This document shows positions 11,943-23,495 of a DNA stretch of 64,000 nt, one piece after another. Numbering within the stretch: position 1 is the first letter of the stretch; every line of letters starts with the position of its first letter. This DNA comes from Liopterus haemorrhoidalis (Eukaryota > Arthropoda > Insecta > Coleoptera > Dytiscidae): positions 2,110,501 through 2,174,500 of the forward strand of contig OZ020618.1 of the NCBI GenBank assembly GCA_963971575.1. The letters are read 5' to 3'. The notes beneath the pieces are model-generated. The model saw nothing but the letters and a program-made list of their open reading frames with translations, did not search any database and was not told the origin of the DNA. A program made the position numbers and the translations under genes.

Positions 11943-11984
11943 TTTTTTTATTCATTATTTGAATTTTGAACAGTGTTTCCATTA

Positions 11985-12117
11985 TTTTTACTGACCGCCA
12001 ACATATATAAGGGAGGTATTGTGATCATACCGATTTTGACATTTCGAGATTTCGATGGATCTCCACGAATTGAGGTCCCTACATAACGTTTTGACTATTT
12101 TTAGCATGATGTCTGTC

Positions 12118-12152
<35 letters not shown>

Positions 12153-12430
12153 GTACACGTGCATAGCAAATTCTGCTAAAAGGATTTTTATGAAACTCCA
12201 TATTTAAGCTTTTGATATCAATGGCACGAGTTGATCAACTTTTGGTAAAAATCGGTTGACTAAAAACAGGAGTTTACTCGTGTCGATTTTAAGATTTTTG
12301 CGAATATTTAGCAACAAAAATATTTCGAAAAAAAATATTTAACAAAAGTTGCTATAAATGCAATAACTAATAACTTTTATTTGAGACGTTTTTTGATGAA
12401 ACGAAATTTCGAAAAGTTTTCGTAAAATTT
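11985..12430 (+). repeat. Family B repeat, copy 2
   Basis: Starts TGACCGCCAACATATATAAG, continues through the phrase GGTCCCTACATAACGTTTTG and a TGTC-rich run at about 12113-12150, then GTGTACACGTGCATAGC. The right-hand module seen in the copy at 51893 is absent. From 12431 to 13147 no feature is recognised. Confidence 0.8.
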
Positions 12431-13147
12431 TTAGGCATTAGGAAGACTTTTTTTAAATTTTATGTGATTTAACTTTAAAAATGATTTAATTACTAACTAA
12501 TTACACTGTTTCATTCTTTCATCTGGTCCATAAAATTTAAACTCAGAACCAATAAAATATTTACTGTTTATTTACTTTAAAGGTTTCTTTTAAATCTGTA
12601 ACAAGGCTACAAAAATATTTTTTAAACCTAGTTTTTATACCAGGAATTTTTTGGTGGACTACATTTTAGGCTATTACCTCCTGATCTCATGTTATTTAGA
12701 GATTAAATTCCAGGTGTTCCTTCTAACTCTAAGCAATAAAAGATCCGTATTTAGCGTCCAAAACAAACATGAACTGACATTAGAAAATCGTATTGATCTT
12801 ATTATGTCCATTCTCTGCGAAGTATGTTAGATTTATTTGTATCTTGCGCCATTGAAAGGTCGACGAGGTTGTTCACTTCGGATATTTTGGTAAATCAAAC
12901 CCGATAGTTGGCGATGGAAATCTTTTCCTGATGATGACGCGGTTTTATAAACGCATACAATTCGCGAAATATAGATCGAAATTGGGACAATTACATCACT
13001 GGTATATTTCTACAAGATTGACACTTGCAACTGGAGACAAAAATAAAATAACATAATATACTAGTTGCAAATTTCCTGGTTTAAAATAATCTATGTTAAA
13101 ATTGGATTAACGGGCGTGATTTTTACGTTGATTAACGAACAAAATAG

Positions 13148-13973
13148 CAGGTCTTCAAGGATGTAATTTGTAGTTAATAATATTACCAACTTTAACAGCT
13201 TATTATTTGACATTGGCTTAATATTTTACCGTTTTTTTTTGTTGGATAATTACACTCTCGCCTGTCTAAAGACTTAACAGTATGTTCTAAAAAATATCAA
13301 AAACTTTTTTTAAAAATTAATTTTGTTGAAAATGGAACGGTCGGAAATTTGCACTATTATGAAGTATGAGTTCTTACGTGGAACCACGGCATTGCAGACC
13401 GCGCGAAACATTAATAGTGTATTTGGCTCTAGTGTTACTACGCAGCCGACAATATCAAATTGGTTCGCCAAATTTCGTACAGGTAACTTAATTAAACAAA
13501 AAAAAAAATCTGGCTGATCGATCACAGCAGAAATATACTGCAACCAACTGGACGAAATGATGCAAAAACTTAAAGAAAAACAGCCTAGATTGGTCAACAG
13601 ATCGACTTCTATATTATTGCATGATAACGCACAATTGTGGCAAAACTACAGAAATTGGAGTTGGAACTTCTTCATCACCCTCCATACTCACCAGACCTAG
13701 CCCCCTCTGACTACCACTTCTACCGCAATTTGGACAACTATTTAATAGGAAAACAGTTTAATTCCGACAATGCTGTAAAACTAGCCTTCCAGGAATTCAT
13801 TGACTCTCGCCCGCCAGGGTTTTATACCACCGGCCTGAACAACCTGCCGATTAAATGGCAAAAGTGTATAGACAATATGGGTGCATACTTTGATGAATAA
13901 AATAATTCCTTATATTTATAAGTTATCAAGCAACTTTGCCTTTTTTTCTACAAATTTTATCCTTGACGACCTA
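13148..13973 (+). mobile_element. mariner element, internally deleted
   Basis: Left end AGGTCTTCAAGGATGTAATT and right end, reversed, AGGTCGTCAAGGATAAAATT are near-matching inverted repeats, with TA on each side. The transposase inside is broken (see below). At 0.83 kb it is about 0.45 kb shorter than a typical mariner. Confidence 0.75.
13332..13899 (+). pseudogene. mariner transposase, deleted and frameshifted
   Basis: The N-terminal part starts MERSEICTIMKYEFLRG and shows the first helix-turn-helix region ending SNWFAKFRTGN. It stops at about 13515. After a deletion the frame resumes with DEMMQKLKEKQPRLVNRST and LLHDNAQLW, holding the second catalytic Asp. A frameshift near 13640 then leads into HHPPYSPDLAPSDYHFYRNL, which carries the third Asp of the D,D34D triad, and an end reading NMGAYFDE. 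The first catalytic Asp region lies in the deletion. The YSPDLAPSDYHF signature makes the family assignment firm. Confidence 0.85.
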
Positions 13974-14100
13974 ATATTATTATTAAATAGAAATACACTA
14001 TCTTAGCTATAAATAGAAACAATCCATAACTTTATTAGCCATAAATTAAAAAAATAACTAATTTTGTCAAAAACACAAAAACGCAATATTTTGAAAATTC

Positions 14101-14609
14101 CAGGGCTTCGAACCGTTATTTTTTTCGTTTCGGTTTTCGTTCCGGTTCAATTAAAAAAATATATATCGGTTCGGTTCCGGTTTTCGTTCCGGCAAAAATA
14201 ACGGTTTTTATTCGGTTTTCGGTTTTCGGTTCAGTTCCGAGTGATAAATTTTTAAATTCTTTTATTTGTATTAGAAATTTATTTTCTACTATAATTTAGA
14301 AGGACATTTTATTCCTTATTTTGTGATAATCATACCAGGCCGCTGCCAGGGGAGGTTCTGGGCGTTAAGCCCCCCCTCCCGAAATAATAATAGCGCATTT
14401 TTCTTACTTTTCAGTTAAAAAATTACGATTTTTTTCTGCTTATCAGTTTAAAAAATAATCTTAAATAAAATGTATTTTATATTCACTCACATAAAAATTA
14501 TCTGAACCAAAATAAACCGATATTTTTTTTTCGGTTCAGTTCCGGTTTTCGTTCCGACAAAAATTACGGTTATTTTCGGTTTTCGGTTCAGTTCCGGTTC
14601 GAAGCCCTG
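14101..14609. mobile_element. hAT MITE, 509 bp, with perfect target duplication
   Basis: Ends CAGGGCTTCGAACCG and its exact reverse complement are flanked by GAAAATTC at 14093-14100 and 14610-14617. The interior near both ends is built from many copies of a CGGTTTTCGGTTC-type motif, unusually GC-rich for this window. No coding sequence is present. Confidence 0.9.
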
Positions 14610-15028
14610 GAAAATTCACAATTCAAATCAATTTTTATTAATACAGATATACTATGTTTTCCAGATTATTATTTAAATTTGTGTGTCGAATTAGATAGTC
14701 TTTAATCCTGGGATTATAAATTTAGTTCTTGCTGGGCTGTTGCAGTGAAATCCAAATTAGAGTTTTTATTGTAATTCTGCCAAAATTGGTTTTCCTATTG
14801 ATTCTTTGACATATATTTGTAAGCCAAAAAAAATATTGGAACGTCGCATATTTGAACTTTCACTTTCTCTTCGGGGCACTGTTAGTAGTGGTCGAAATAA
14901 ATAGATCATAGACGTCATGCAATAAACTTGGGCATCTGTCAACATAACCCCATAAAAACATTGGTCGATTTGTGTCTGTATCATAAAGTTATTCTCGATT
15001 GAAAAAGTCAGCTTACGAGCCAAATTAT

Positions 15029-15288
15029 CGTCATTTGCGGGTGGTTTTAATTTTCTGTTTCAATATGAATAAATCTGCGGCTGAAGCTCATCGAATGCTT
15101 TCAAATACTTATGGTGAGGCCGTTATTAGTGAAAGAACGAGTCGTGAGTGGTTTCAACGCTTCAATAACGGTGATTTTCACGTCGAAGACCAGCATAGCA
15201 GTGGAAGAAAGAAGGTTTTAGATGCAGAATTGGAGGCATTACTTGATGAAGACTCGTGTCAAAGTCAAGAAGAATTGACACGATCATA
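15029..15288 (+). pseudogene. mariner transposase N-terminal fragment
   Basis: The frame reads HLRVVLIFCFNMNKSAAEAH, then EWFQRFNNGDFHVEDQHSSG and EALLDEDSCQSQEELTRS before stopping. This is the paired helix-turn-helix region of mariner transposases, in which a WFQRFKNGDFDVED-like phrase is diagnostic. The catalytic domain is not found downstream, so only the first 90 or so residues survive. It belongs to a different mariner lineage from the copy at 13332. Confidence 0.8.
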
Positions 15289-15289
15289 A

Positions 15290-15980
15290 TACTTTGAATC
15301 ATAAATGTATAACCAGTTTTTTACAATAAAGCCTCGATTTTCGGAACAAATAGTGAAAGCAAAGTTGTGCACCTAATAATAATAGCTTATGTATCCCGTT
15401 TCAAGCTGAAGACCCTAAAATACTTAAACCATGGTTAAAGTGACATTTTTGTTTGTTATTAATTTAAATTCCAGACTAAAATGACATCTCATTACGCCAA
15501 ATGTTTTTGAGATCTTAATTTAGGAACAATTCATATGTATCTTGTTTAAAACCATAAATATTCTTGACGTAGTTATAATTCTTTTCAAAGTACTGGCGAT
15601 TAATATCAATAAAAATTAGCTTGACAGTTTAGACAATTATTGGACAGTTTAAAAATTTTCATATATTACTCCTAGAAAATATCGAGAAGGAAGTTTAGAG
15701 GTGCAAATAAAGAGGTTAGTTAGTAAGTTAGTTAAAATTTTTGGCGCACAGCAAGAAAGGCAATTTGAGCCTAACGCTGCCCAACAAAATGACCACACTA
15801 CATATTAAAAACAATAAATTAATCAATAAAAATACGCATACTCAATAAAAGAAATCACAGACAAATACAAATAAATAAGATAAAAGGTGTATTCCAAAAG
15901 ACAGACGCAGGGTGATGATAAGAGGCTGTAAAGAGACCAATTACCATCGAATATCACAGTCCAGAAATAGAACACATTAA
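15290..15980. other. AT-rich sequence, possibly a LINE 3' tail at about 15720-15970
   Basis: Text around 15720-15970 (AGGCAATTTGAGCCTAACGC and what follows) has the look of an untranslated LINE end and may belong with the minus-strand LINE fragment at 16730-16912, split by the foldback element. This is weakly supported. Confidence 0.3.
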
Positions 15981-16709
15981 GGGGGGGGGGTTTGATAACC
16001 ACATTTTAAGCATATTTTTGTGTATTTTTTTCAAATCTATGGTTAAATTTGTTCAATTTCAAACTAAGTACATATATAAAGTAAGTTTTGAAGAAGATAC
16101 AAAAAAATTTTGAAGGCAAAATATGGCGAAATGAGCCAGCTGTGGCAAATCTTCTCAGACTCCGGGAAAAAAATTAGATTTTGTGGTGACCAGCATAACT
16201 CGTCACTGGATCATCTGAAATCAAAAATCCAAAAAGATTTTGTTAGTTTATGAGTTTGCCGAGGTAACGACGTTGAGATATTTTTTTTTTCATGTTTTTT
16301 TTTTATTTAACAATCACAAATATACTCATTTTTAGGTTTTTTTAGGGGGAATTAATTTTGTCTTCTAAGTAACGCTAAAAACTGAAAAATCATTTTAAAA
16401 ATAAAAACTCTACGTCATTAGCTCGGCAAACTCATAAAAAAACAAAATCTTTTTGGATTTTTGATTTCAGATGATCCAGTGACGAGTTATGCTGGTCACC
16501 GCAAAATCTAATTTTTTTCCCGGAGTCTGAGAAGATTTGCGACAGCTGGCTCATTTCGCCATATTTTGCCTTCAAAATTTTTTTGGATCTTCTTCAAAAC
16601 ATACTTTATATATGTACTTAGTTTCAAAATGAATAAATTTAACCATAGATTTGAAAAAAAAATCACAAAAATATGCTTAAAATGTGGTTATCAGACCCTA
16701 CCCCCCCCC
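15981..16709. mobile_element. 729-bp foldback element flanked by TTAA
   Basis: Two arms of about 310 bp (15981-16290 and about 16400-16709) are nearly perfect inverted copies around a loop of roughly 110 bp. The tips are G/C homopolymer runs, followed inside by GATAACCACATTTTAAGCAT and its reverse. TTAA lies on both sides (15977-15980, 16710-16713), which would fit piggyBac-type insertion, though the poly-G tips are not a canonical piggyBac end. No open frame is convincing. Confidence 0.8.
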
Positions 16710-16729
16710 TTAAAATAAGGTGCAAGACT

Positions 16730-16912
16730 TCACAAATAAAACAGTAAGGTCGATTCTCTCAGGAAGGGTATCAGCCTGTCCATGAGTACCCTGTTGTTAC
16801 CTAAAACAACTGACAGGTCATAGCACAGGCCTAACCTCTCCCTAACATCCTCGAACTGTACACATTCAGTTAAAAAGTGTAACACAGACAAATCTGTGTT
16901 AAATTGTACCAA
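16730..16912 (-). pseudogene. LINE ORF2 C-terminal fragment
   Basis: Reverse translation includes VLHFLTECVQFEDVRERLGL and a tail ending ESTLLFYL. The HFL-x-EC-x-F-x-x-VRERLG phrase resembles the zinc-knuckle-like C-terminus of Jockey/R1-type LINEs. The upstream cysteines and all enzymatic domains are missing. Confidence 0.55.
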
Positions 16913-16965
16913 ATTTCAACTCTCTAGGTTTAGCCGTTTGGCTACAATTTTTACCGAACAGACAG

Positions 16966-17019
<54 letters not shown>

Positions 17020-17075
17020 GACAAAATGACGGTATAAGGGATTTTTGGTCATACCTACAAAACACTGAAAAAAAA
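16905..17075 (+). repeat. Family A right-end fragment with (GACA)n
   Basis: Matches the last 170 bases of family A copy 1, from CCAAATTTCAACTCTCTAGG through the (GACA)n tract (about 16958-17019) to GGTCATACCTACAAAAC. The left part is missing. Confidence 0.85.
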
Positions 17076-17639
17076 GTCAAAATGTCTGTCTGTCTGTTAA
17101 GTTCCTTTAAAACTCGACAACGCCTCAACCGATTTTGATGTGGAATTCGAAATTTATTATCATGTTACGGATTTATTTCCGTTGGAGAAAGAGAGCAGGC
17201 ATATAGTTAGACTATACGAATAGACTATTTGATATGCTCAAAACCATTTTGTCTGAATGTCTATTGATAACTTTATAAAGTAAGACAATTAATTTTTTTG
17301 TGTTTAATCCTGGAGAAATGTTTGTGTGAAGAGTTTGGAGTGTTTTTCTACTACAGGTTGTTACTCTCTTCTATTTACAGCACGGCATTAGGCCAGACTT
17401 TTTCTCGGTGGCTAAGTCCGACTGTGCTCATTTTGTCTTTAACTGTTCTGCATCGCTTTTACTATTCGTGTTCAACTAATTAAAATGGAAAATGTTATAT
17501 TTTCTTTGCTGAAAATTGCATTCACAGACTGCTTTACATGTGTTAAATGTCACTCAAAACTAAAAAACATTCTCGTACTTAGTACTAATTGAAGGGGTCA
17601 AAGCCAAACAAGACATAAGTTACATTTCCAAAAAAAAAT

Positions 17640-17800
17640 AAAAAATGGTATTACTTGTGAGTTTTCACATATTTCAGGGTTTTGTGGGTATTTGATAAGT
17701 ATAAGAAGCCAGCAGAATGCTGGATGTCTATTGAGAAGTGACATTACCGATGGAGGCGCTGTGCTCCAAGGCAATATGGCTGTCGACTCTAGTACTCAGC
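17640..17800 (+). repeat. Family A left-end fragment followed by family E
   Basis: TTTCACATATTTCAGGGTTT at about 17660 is a family A left end. At 17735-17800 the phrase AAGTGACATTACCGATGGAG plus GGCGCTGTG matches a second copy at about 55522-55600 (family E). No coding sequence is seen. The surrounding 17076-18225 holds nothing else recognised. Confidence 0.6.
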
Positions 17801-18225
17801 TGTCAATAAGCTAATAGCGAACAGGTTAATTTAAGCACAGTATATTTTTATTTTATGAAAATGTTAGTAAATATTTGCGAATTTTGTGGTGGGCATCAAA
17901 TTACAGTATTTAAAATTTAATTTCAGTAGATTTATTTAAGTGTAATTTGTAGTTGAGCAGGTGTTAAATGCCGGGCACGTAATTTTATGTGGTACATCTG
18001 AGTGTCGGTCATCTGAATTTACAATATATGGATTCTTTTGCAAACAAGTGAATTATGTCCATTGCCTCATGAAATAAAATTAGTTTTAATTGGACAGAAG
18101 CAGCTAAAAGTTAAATATGCAACTTGCAGGTGCAAGCATATTAGTGCAGTTTTGTTTTTTGGCGACAAATGTAATGAACAAACTCGCATAGTATCAGTTA
18201 CTTTTTAACTCAAAATATATTCCCA

Positions 18226-18500
18226 TGCCTTCCTCCTGTCCATAACCAAATCTTTTCCCAATCTGGACTTAATATTAACTTTCCCTCCATTTTTCTTAAG
18301 AAAAGAAAAAACTAAGATACCTATCTTTGTCCTGTCTTGAATGACAGCCAAAAACACTACAATTTGTTTTACTTTTATAGTTTTTCACAACTTCTATCGA
18401 CATTCTAACAAAAATTCAACACTAGAACATACGTAATAAGTTCAAACAGTACTAGAGCGTCTAGTACAATATTTGACCACCAGACTGCGTATTTTAGAGA
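18226..18500 (+). repeat. Family D dispersed repeat, copy 1
   Basis: The stretch with ATGACAGCCAAAAACACTAC, ACAAAAATTCAACACTAGAA and GTAATAAGTTCAAACAGTAC recurs at 25590-25860 and 63290-63460. A family A fragment (TTTTTTCAGATTTTTAGGTC) abuts it to about 18610. Confidence 0.65.
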
Positions 18501-19306
18501 TTTTTTTCAGATTTTTAGGTCAACCTCTCTGGGAAATGTGGTAGAGGACAAGTTTTATTTACATATTTTGGCGAAAATTCTATAAAAAAAAGATAAATCA
18601 TACTAGTAATTTCTGGTAAAATCTGGAGGAATAGTTGGCGCCCAACTTGTACACCTACTTGAACCCTGACTTTGACCCTCTCAACTGTCAAAAACATCCA
18701 AATTACAAGCCAATTTATCTGAATTTAAAAAGGTCTTAAGCAGGATGTTATAGAAATGCCTGCCATCAAGAGCTACCTCAATTTACGTAAGGTTAAACTA
18801 ACCCCGATCAGCGCTACTTCGTTCAACGTTCTAGGAAAGTATTCTCAACGTTTTGGTATATTATCGACACACATTTTAAACTCAATTCTATTTTTAAACC
18901 TTTGTTTTTAAATCTAATAATAATTTGGAACAATGTTCAGACAAATTAAAATAAATAAAAAAATCTAAACAGATTATATCCGGCAGCCAAAATCAGACTA
19001 GTTGCCAAATTTCCCACTGTGTGCGCTGTCAAGATATCTACTTAGTGGAACTAATTACAAATGCATTGGGCAAAAATGTTAATATTAATATCTAAAACTT
19101 GAAGTATGACTAACTGCAAAAAATTGGCAAGTATATATTTTTAGGAAATTAAATTTAACTAAACAAAAAAATGATTAAAAATAAATCAAGCAAGGTCTGA
19201 CACCTGTAAAATCAAAGATTTATATAAACAGCAGAAATTAAAATTCTAAGATCAATTTCAGGTAAAACTGGACAAAATAAATGGAACTACGTAAAATAAC
19301 GATTGG

Positions 19307-19552
19307 CAGTGCCGTAACTAGACAGGGGCAACAAGGACATATGCACAGGGCACAGATTCGAAAGGGGGGGGGGCAGAAAAGAAAATATTGGCATAATAAT
19401 TGAGTGAGGAACTTTTTGAAAGAGGTCCTCTCTTTTTATCATCACCTCATTTTTGTCATCACTAGAAATTTAGAAGTTTTTTTTTTGTTTAAGGGGGGTC
19501 TAATTATAACCCACTTCTTGCTCAGGGCCCGAATAAGCTAGTTACGGCCCTG
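19307..19552. mobile_element. hAT MITE, 246 bp
   Basis: Ends CAGTGCCGTAACTAG and, reversed, CAGGGCCGTAACTAG. Flanking octamers ACGATTGG and CCAATTGG agree at 6 of 8 positions. A G tract lies in the left half. The GTCCTC/ATCATCACC text resembles that inside the element at 38323. Confidence 0.75.
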
Positions 19553-19689
19553 CCAATTGGCGTTGCTTTATTACATGAGTGTTCCTCACCTTCAGTGTCT
19601 TATAAGGCTACTCTGAACTAAATATGTTATCGTTTACGGTGGTGTAATTGTCAAAGACCTTTTCTTATAACACGTAAATCTGGCAAATT

Positions 19690-20105
19690 TTTAATTTGAC
19701 TGCGGTATTATATATATAAAATCCCAGATTTTTAACGTAACGCTAAGTTCCTGGGTGCTAACGGGTCTTGCGGCATGCGGTTGGTCATGAACTGACGGTC
19801 ATGAAACAGGTGGGAACGACGTACTTCGACAAAGTAGCTGGTTACGGTTTACCAGATCTCTCAAGTCAGTATGTGATGTTCTGTGGTCAGTATGTACGGC
19901 GACATGACGAAAGAATGTTGTGTCAATTGATGTTATGCCCGCGGACCGTGTCTGGTCCGATACTAATTTTTAACGACATGCATTGAGCGGATTTTTATGA
20001 TTTCCTAGGTATAATCAGAAACAGCTATACCATTGATGTCCAGCATATAACCCGTGGGCCGTATCCGGCCCGATACTAATTTTTAAACGACACACATTAA
20101 GCATT
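19690..20105 (+). repeat. GC-richer segment with 112-bp duplicated block
   Basis: A block reading CCGATACTAATTTTTAACGA, preceded by CGGACCGTGTCTGG, recurs 112 bp downstream as GGGCCGTATCCGG plus CCGATACTAATTTTTAAACG. The region is more GC-rich than its neighbours. A 72-codon open frame (19768-19986) crosses it, but I see no domain and no splice context, so I do not call it a gene. Confidence 0.5.
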
Positions 20106-20514
20106 AACATTTTGTTAGGTTTAAAAGCATACAATATGAACGTTCTTTCCGATGTAGACTGAGATAGCCAATTTGTTTATATGTCTGAATCATTAAAACA
20201 ACTCACTAATTATAAGTTTGGGAAACTATCCACAACCGACAACTCATAATCTATTAAATTTGGAGCTCTTAACGGTTGCAATGACTGGTACAATGAATTG
20301 GCACATAATTACCTTGGTCCAGCTCTTCTTCTGACTATGTGTCTTAATTTTATTCTGTCAGTTTTGATTTTACTAACAGCGACACTTGTGTAAAATTTAT
20401 TAATAATAAGCGTAATCAATAAATCAGCGTAATAGGAACTAGTAGTGAATTAACAAGTTATAGGTCATTGTGGCTTTTTGTTCTCTATTTTTATAATGCT
20501 ATTTTTATTTTCAG

Positions 20515-20586
20515 ACAACATGGAATAAAAATACTCCCAGTTCAAATTACGGCGGAACAACTAAGACTGAATCAACTTTATCAAAA
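20515..20586 (+). CDS. Exon 2 of the long Ser/Lys-rich protein
   Basis: Acceptor TTTTTATTTTCAG ends at 20514 and donor GTAAGT starts at 20587. The 72 bases are 24 codons in phase 0 at both ends, encoding TTWNKNTPSSNYGG and then TTKTESTLSK. Ser/Thr/Asn-rich composition matches the other exons, and the splice sites are strong. It adds residues 8-31 of the assembled protein. No domain is present. Confidence 0.7.
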
Positions 20587-20719
20587 GTAAGTCTAGTAAA
20601 TATTTAAACTATTGCCAAATGGATATAAATTTGTTGTTAAAAGCTTGTTTAGACATCTTAGTTGATTAATGGAATATTTCTTAATAAAAGCCAAGGATGG
20701 TCCAAAAAAGAATGCGGAA

Positions 20720-21008
20720 CTTCAAAAGTACTGAGAACAAAATTTAAATTTTAAAATTATTATTTTTCGAAAATGGTAACAGTTACAGATTTGCGGTTTA
20801 AATTTTTGATCTCTGACGGACCAAATTAAGGTAAATATGTATATAGAATAAGTTAAAAAAATATATCCAAAAAAAATTTAAAAATATTATATTTCGAAAA
20901 TAGTTAAAGTTAGAAACTTGTGGTTTGAATTTTTGAACTCCAAATTAATGTAAATATGTAGTAGATCAATTAAAAAATCTCCAAAAAATTTTAAAAAATT
21001 AAAAATAT
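20720..21008 (+). repeat. Family C satellite-like block (left part)
   Basis: Repeats of TTTCGAAAATGGTAACAGTT and TTGCGGTTTAAATTTTTGA type. The block is interrupted by the element at 21009-21719 and resumes at 21720. Confidence 0.6.
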
Positions 21009-21719
21009 GTTAGCATCTAGCCTTCCATGGTGGAAGTTCCACCAATGTGTTAAATAATTGAAACGTATCACTTACGTTTTTCACTTTCAAACTACTATCT
21101 TAGACAAACATTATTTTCATACCTATTTGTTCAATTTTTCCCGTTCACAACCAGAAACGTTTTCGAACGTTCGCCTTCGCAAATTGATTAAATAAGTTTT
21201 TCATGAACAAAATTGCATGATTCACTTTTGTAACTGTTCAAGCACAAAAACTTAAATTCAATAATATCCGAAACAACGCACACAGGTAATTATTTATCAC
21301 ATCACTATTTGTCACTGAATCATCAAATTAACAATTTAAACAAAACACTGCAAAAATGCATCAAAGCAAGATCCCCAATAAAATAACAAAATATTATTAA
21401 AACGTGCATGAATCCCATTCACAAGAAGAAACGTTGACTCGATCCCACTTCTGATGTAAACAAATAAGGGATTTATTGTTTAAATAAAACTCAAGTTGTT
21501 CACAGACTATTTTATTCTAGGTATTCACTCTTACAACGTATGAAAACATCTGATCTCTCTATCAAATTCTACGTGTGTTTTATAAAAACCAATTAGTGTA
21601 ATGAGCCGTCATCATTATCGTTAATGAGTCGTTATCATTAGCGGGTCCAGATTACGGATTGCATCTTGATAACATTTTATGGTGACGTAACAGGGCTTCG
21701 TGGAAGGCTAGATGCTAAC
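21009..21719. mobile_element. TIR element inserted in family C, 711 bp
   Basis: Perfect terminal inverted repeats GTTAGCATCTAGCCTTCCA at 21009 and ending 21719. It sits within the family C block, with AAAATAT-like sequence on both sides, so the insertion is younger than the satellite. Superfamily unclear and no transposase seen. Confidence 0.75.
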
Positions 21720-22500
21720 AAATATATTTCGAAAATGGAGTTAGAAACTTGTGGTTTCAATTTTTGAACTATGAAGGTCTAAATTAATATAAATATATAT
21801 ACAGATCCAGTAAAAAAAAATTTTTTTTCAAAAAAAAAATCCTATCTCAAAAACGGATAGAGATAACGACCTGAGGAGTCGATTTTTGGAATCTCCGAGT
21901 CCTTTTTAATCAAATTTTTTGCCACAAGTATTTTTTGGTCTTTACAGACAATTATAAAATGTTTTTTCCGAAATTTCTGATTTAAAATTTTTTGTAACAA
22001 TAATTTATAACTCAAAAACGAAAAGAAATAGCGAACTACCTACAGCATTTTTGGAATCTCGATATTATGTTTAGTTTATAACAAAATTATGAGATTTTTT
22101 GGTGTATTTAGAATAAGAATTTTTTCCCGAAATATCTTCTTTAATTTTTTTTGAAGTAACAGCACTCATAATTTAAAAACGGAAGGAAATAGCAGCCTAC
22201 AGACTGCATTTTTGAAATTTACATGTTTTGTTTAGTTATAAATAATATCACAATATTTTTTTGATGTATTTAGAATAAGAATTTTTTCCTGAAATATCTT
22301 CTTCAAATTTTTTTGAAGTAACAGTACTCCTACAGCCTAAAAATGCAGTCCGCATTTTTTAAATCAACATGTTTTGTTTAGTTATAAACAATATCACAAT
22401 ATTTTTTTGGTGTATTTAGAATCATAAATTATTCTAAAATTTATACTTAAAATTTTTTTGAAGCAACTGTAATTATGCTCGGTTAGTAAATCTTCAAATT
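21720..22500 (+). repeat. Family C satellite-like block (right part)
   Basis: Continues the block with a recurring unit of about 150-180 bp containing GTGTATTTAGAATAAGAATT and TTTTTTGAAGTAACAG. No coding potential. Confidence 0.65.
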
Positions 22501-22529
22501 TTCATCTTAAAATTTTTCTTTCAAATATA

Positions 22530-23438
22530 CAGAGTGTTTGTTTGAAACGGGGCACCCCGAAAATCTCCTTTATTTGTAAAGATACAAAAAATCTTCAGAA
22601 CAAAAGTTAAACTAGACAAAAAGGCCCATCTAAAGGTTACTATAAGAATTCTGAGGCACTTCCGGTTTCACCGGAAATGATGTCAACTTTTGATCTAGCA
22701 TAGGGAATCGATAATTTTATATTTTTTTCCTAAAAGTACATTAAATTAGCTTTACAATGACACCAAAAAATCATATTTTTATGTTAACCATTTATTTTCA
22801 AAATAATAATCAACATAAGTTTTACAAAGTTGAACGTAGCAAGCTTTGAAAACAATAAAAAAAGAATCAAAATATCTCTAAAATAACCTATTTGACTATT
22901 TAGAAAAAAGACTATTACTTTTTACAATTATTTTACAAAAAAAAAAAAAAAAATACAAATGTTCGATCAAACCACCATTATTGTCCACACATTTTCTCAT
23001 TCTTAATAAAAACTCTTCCATCGCCCTTATAAGAGTACACTCTTGGATATCCCGGATTGCACTTCTAACCCTTTCTTCTAAATCTTCTATCGTCGTTGTT
23101 TTCAAAGCTTGCTACGTTTAACTTTGTAAAACTTATGTTGATTATTATTTTGTAAATAAATGGTCACCATTTTGAAATGGTTAACATAAAAATATGACTT
23201 TTTGGTGTCATTGTAAAGTTAATTTAATGTACTTTTAGGAAAAAGATATAAAATTATCGATTCCTTATGCTAGATCAAAAGTTGACATCATTTCCAGTGA
23301 AACCGGAAGTGCCTCAGAATTCTTATAGTAACCCTTAGATGGGCCTTTTTGTCTAGTTTAACTTTTGTTCTGAAGATTTTTTGTATTTTTACAAATAACG
23401 GAGATTTTCGGGGTGCCCCGTTTCAAACAAACACCCTG
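22530..23438. mobile_element. Tc1/mariner-type foldback element, 909 bp
   Basis: Long inverted arms of about 320 bp start CAGAGTGTTTGTTTGAAACG and, reversed, CAGGGTGTTTGTTTGAAACG. TA flanks both ends (22528-22529, 23439-23440). The loop holds a transposase remnant on the minus strand. A truncated second copy lies at 33897-34360. It occupies intron 2, just upstream of exon 3. Confidence 0.85.
22916..23105 (-). pseudogene. Transposase C-terminus inside the foldback element
   Basis: The minus-strand frame reads MKTTTIEDLEERVRSAIRDI, then CTLIRAMEEFLLRMRKCVDN and NGGLIEHL. This resembles the last 50 residues of DDE transposases of the Tc1/mariner class, which end with an arginine/cysteine helix and a G-x-IEH motif. 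The catalytic core is absent. The start codon is coincidental. Confidence 0.6.
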
Positions 23439-23495
23439 TATTAAGTCTCTTTTCATATATTAAAAATTATGTGTTATATTACTTTAATTTTTCAG

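Noticed and set aside
21009..21719. Solo LTR reading of the TG...CA-bounded segment
   Set aside because: The ends are perfect inverted repeats of 19 bp, far longer than LTR tips, and no 5-bp duplication is clear.
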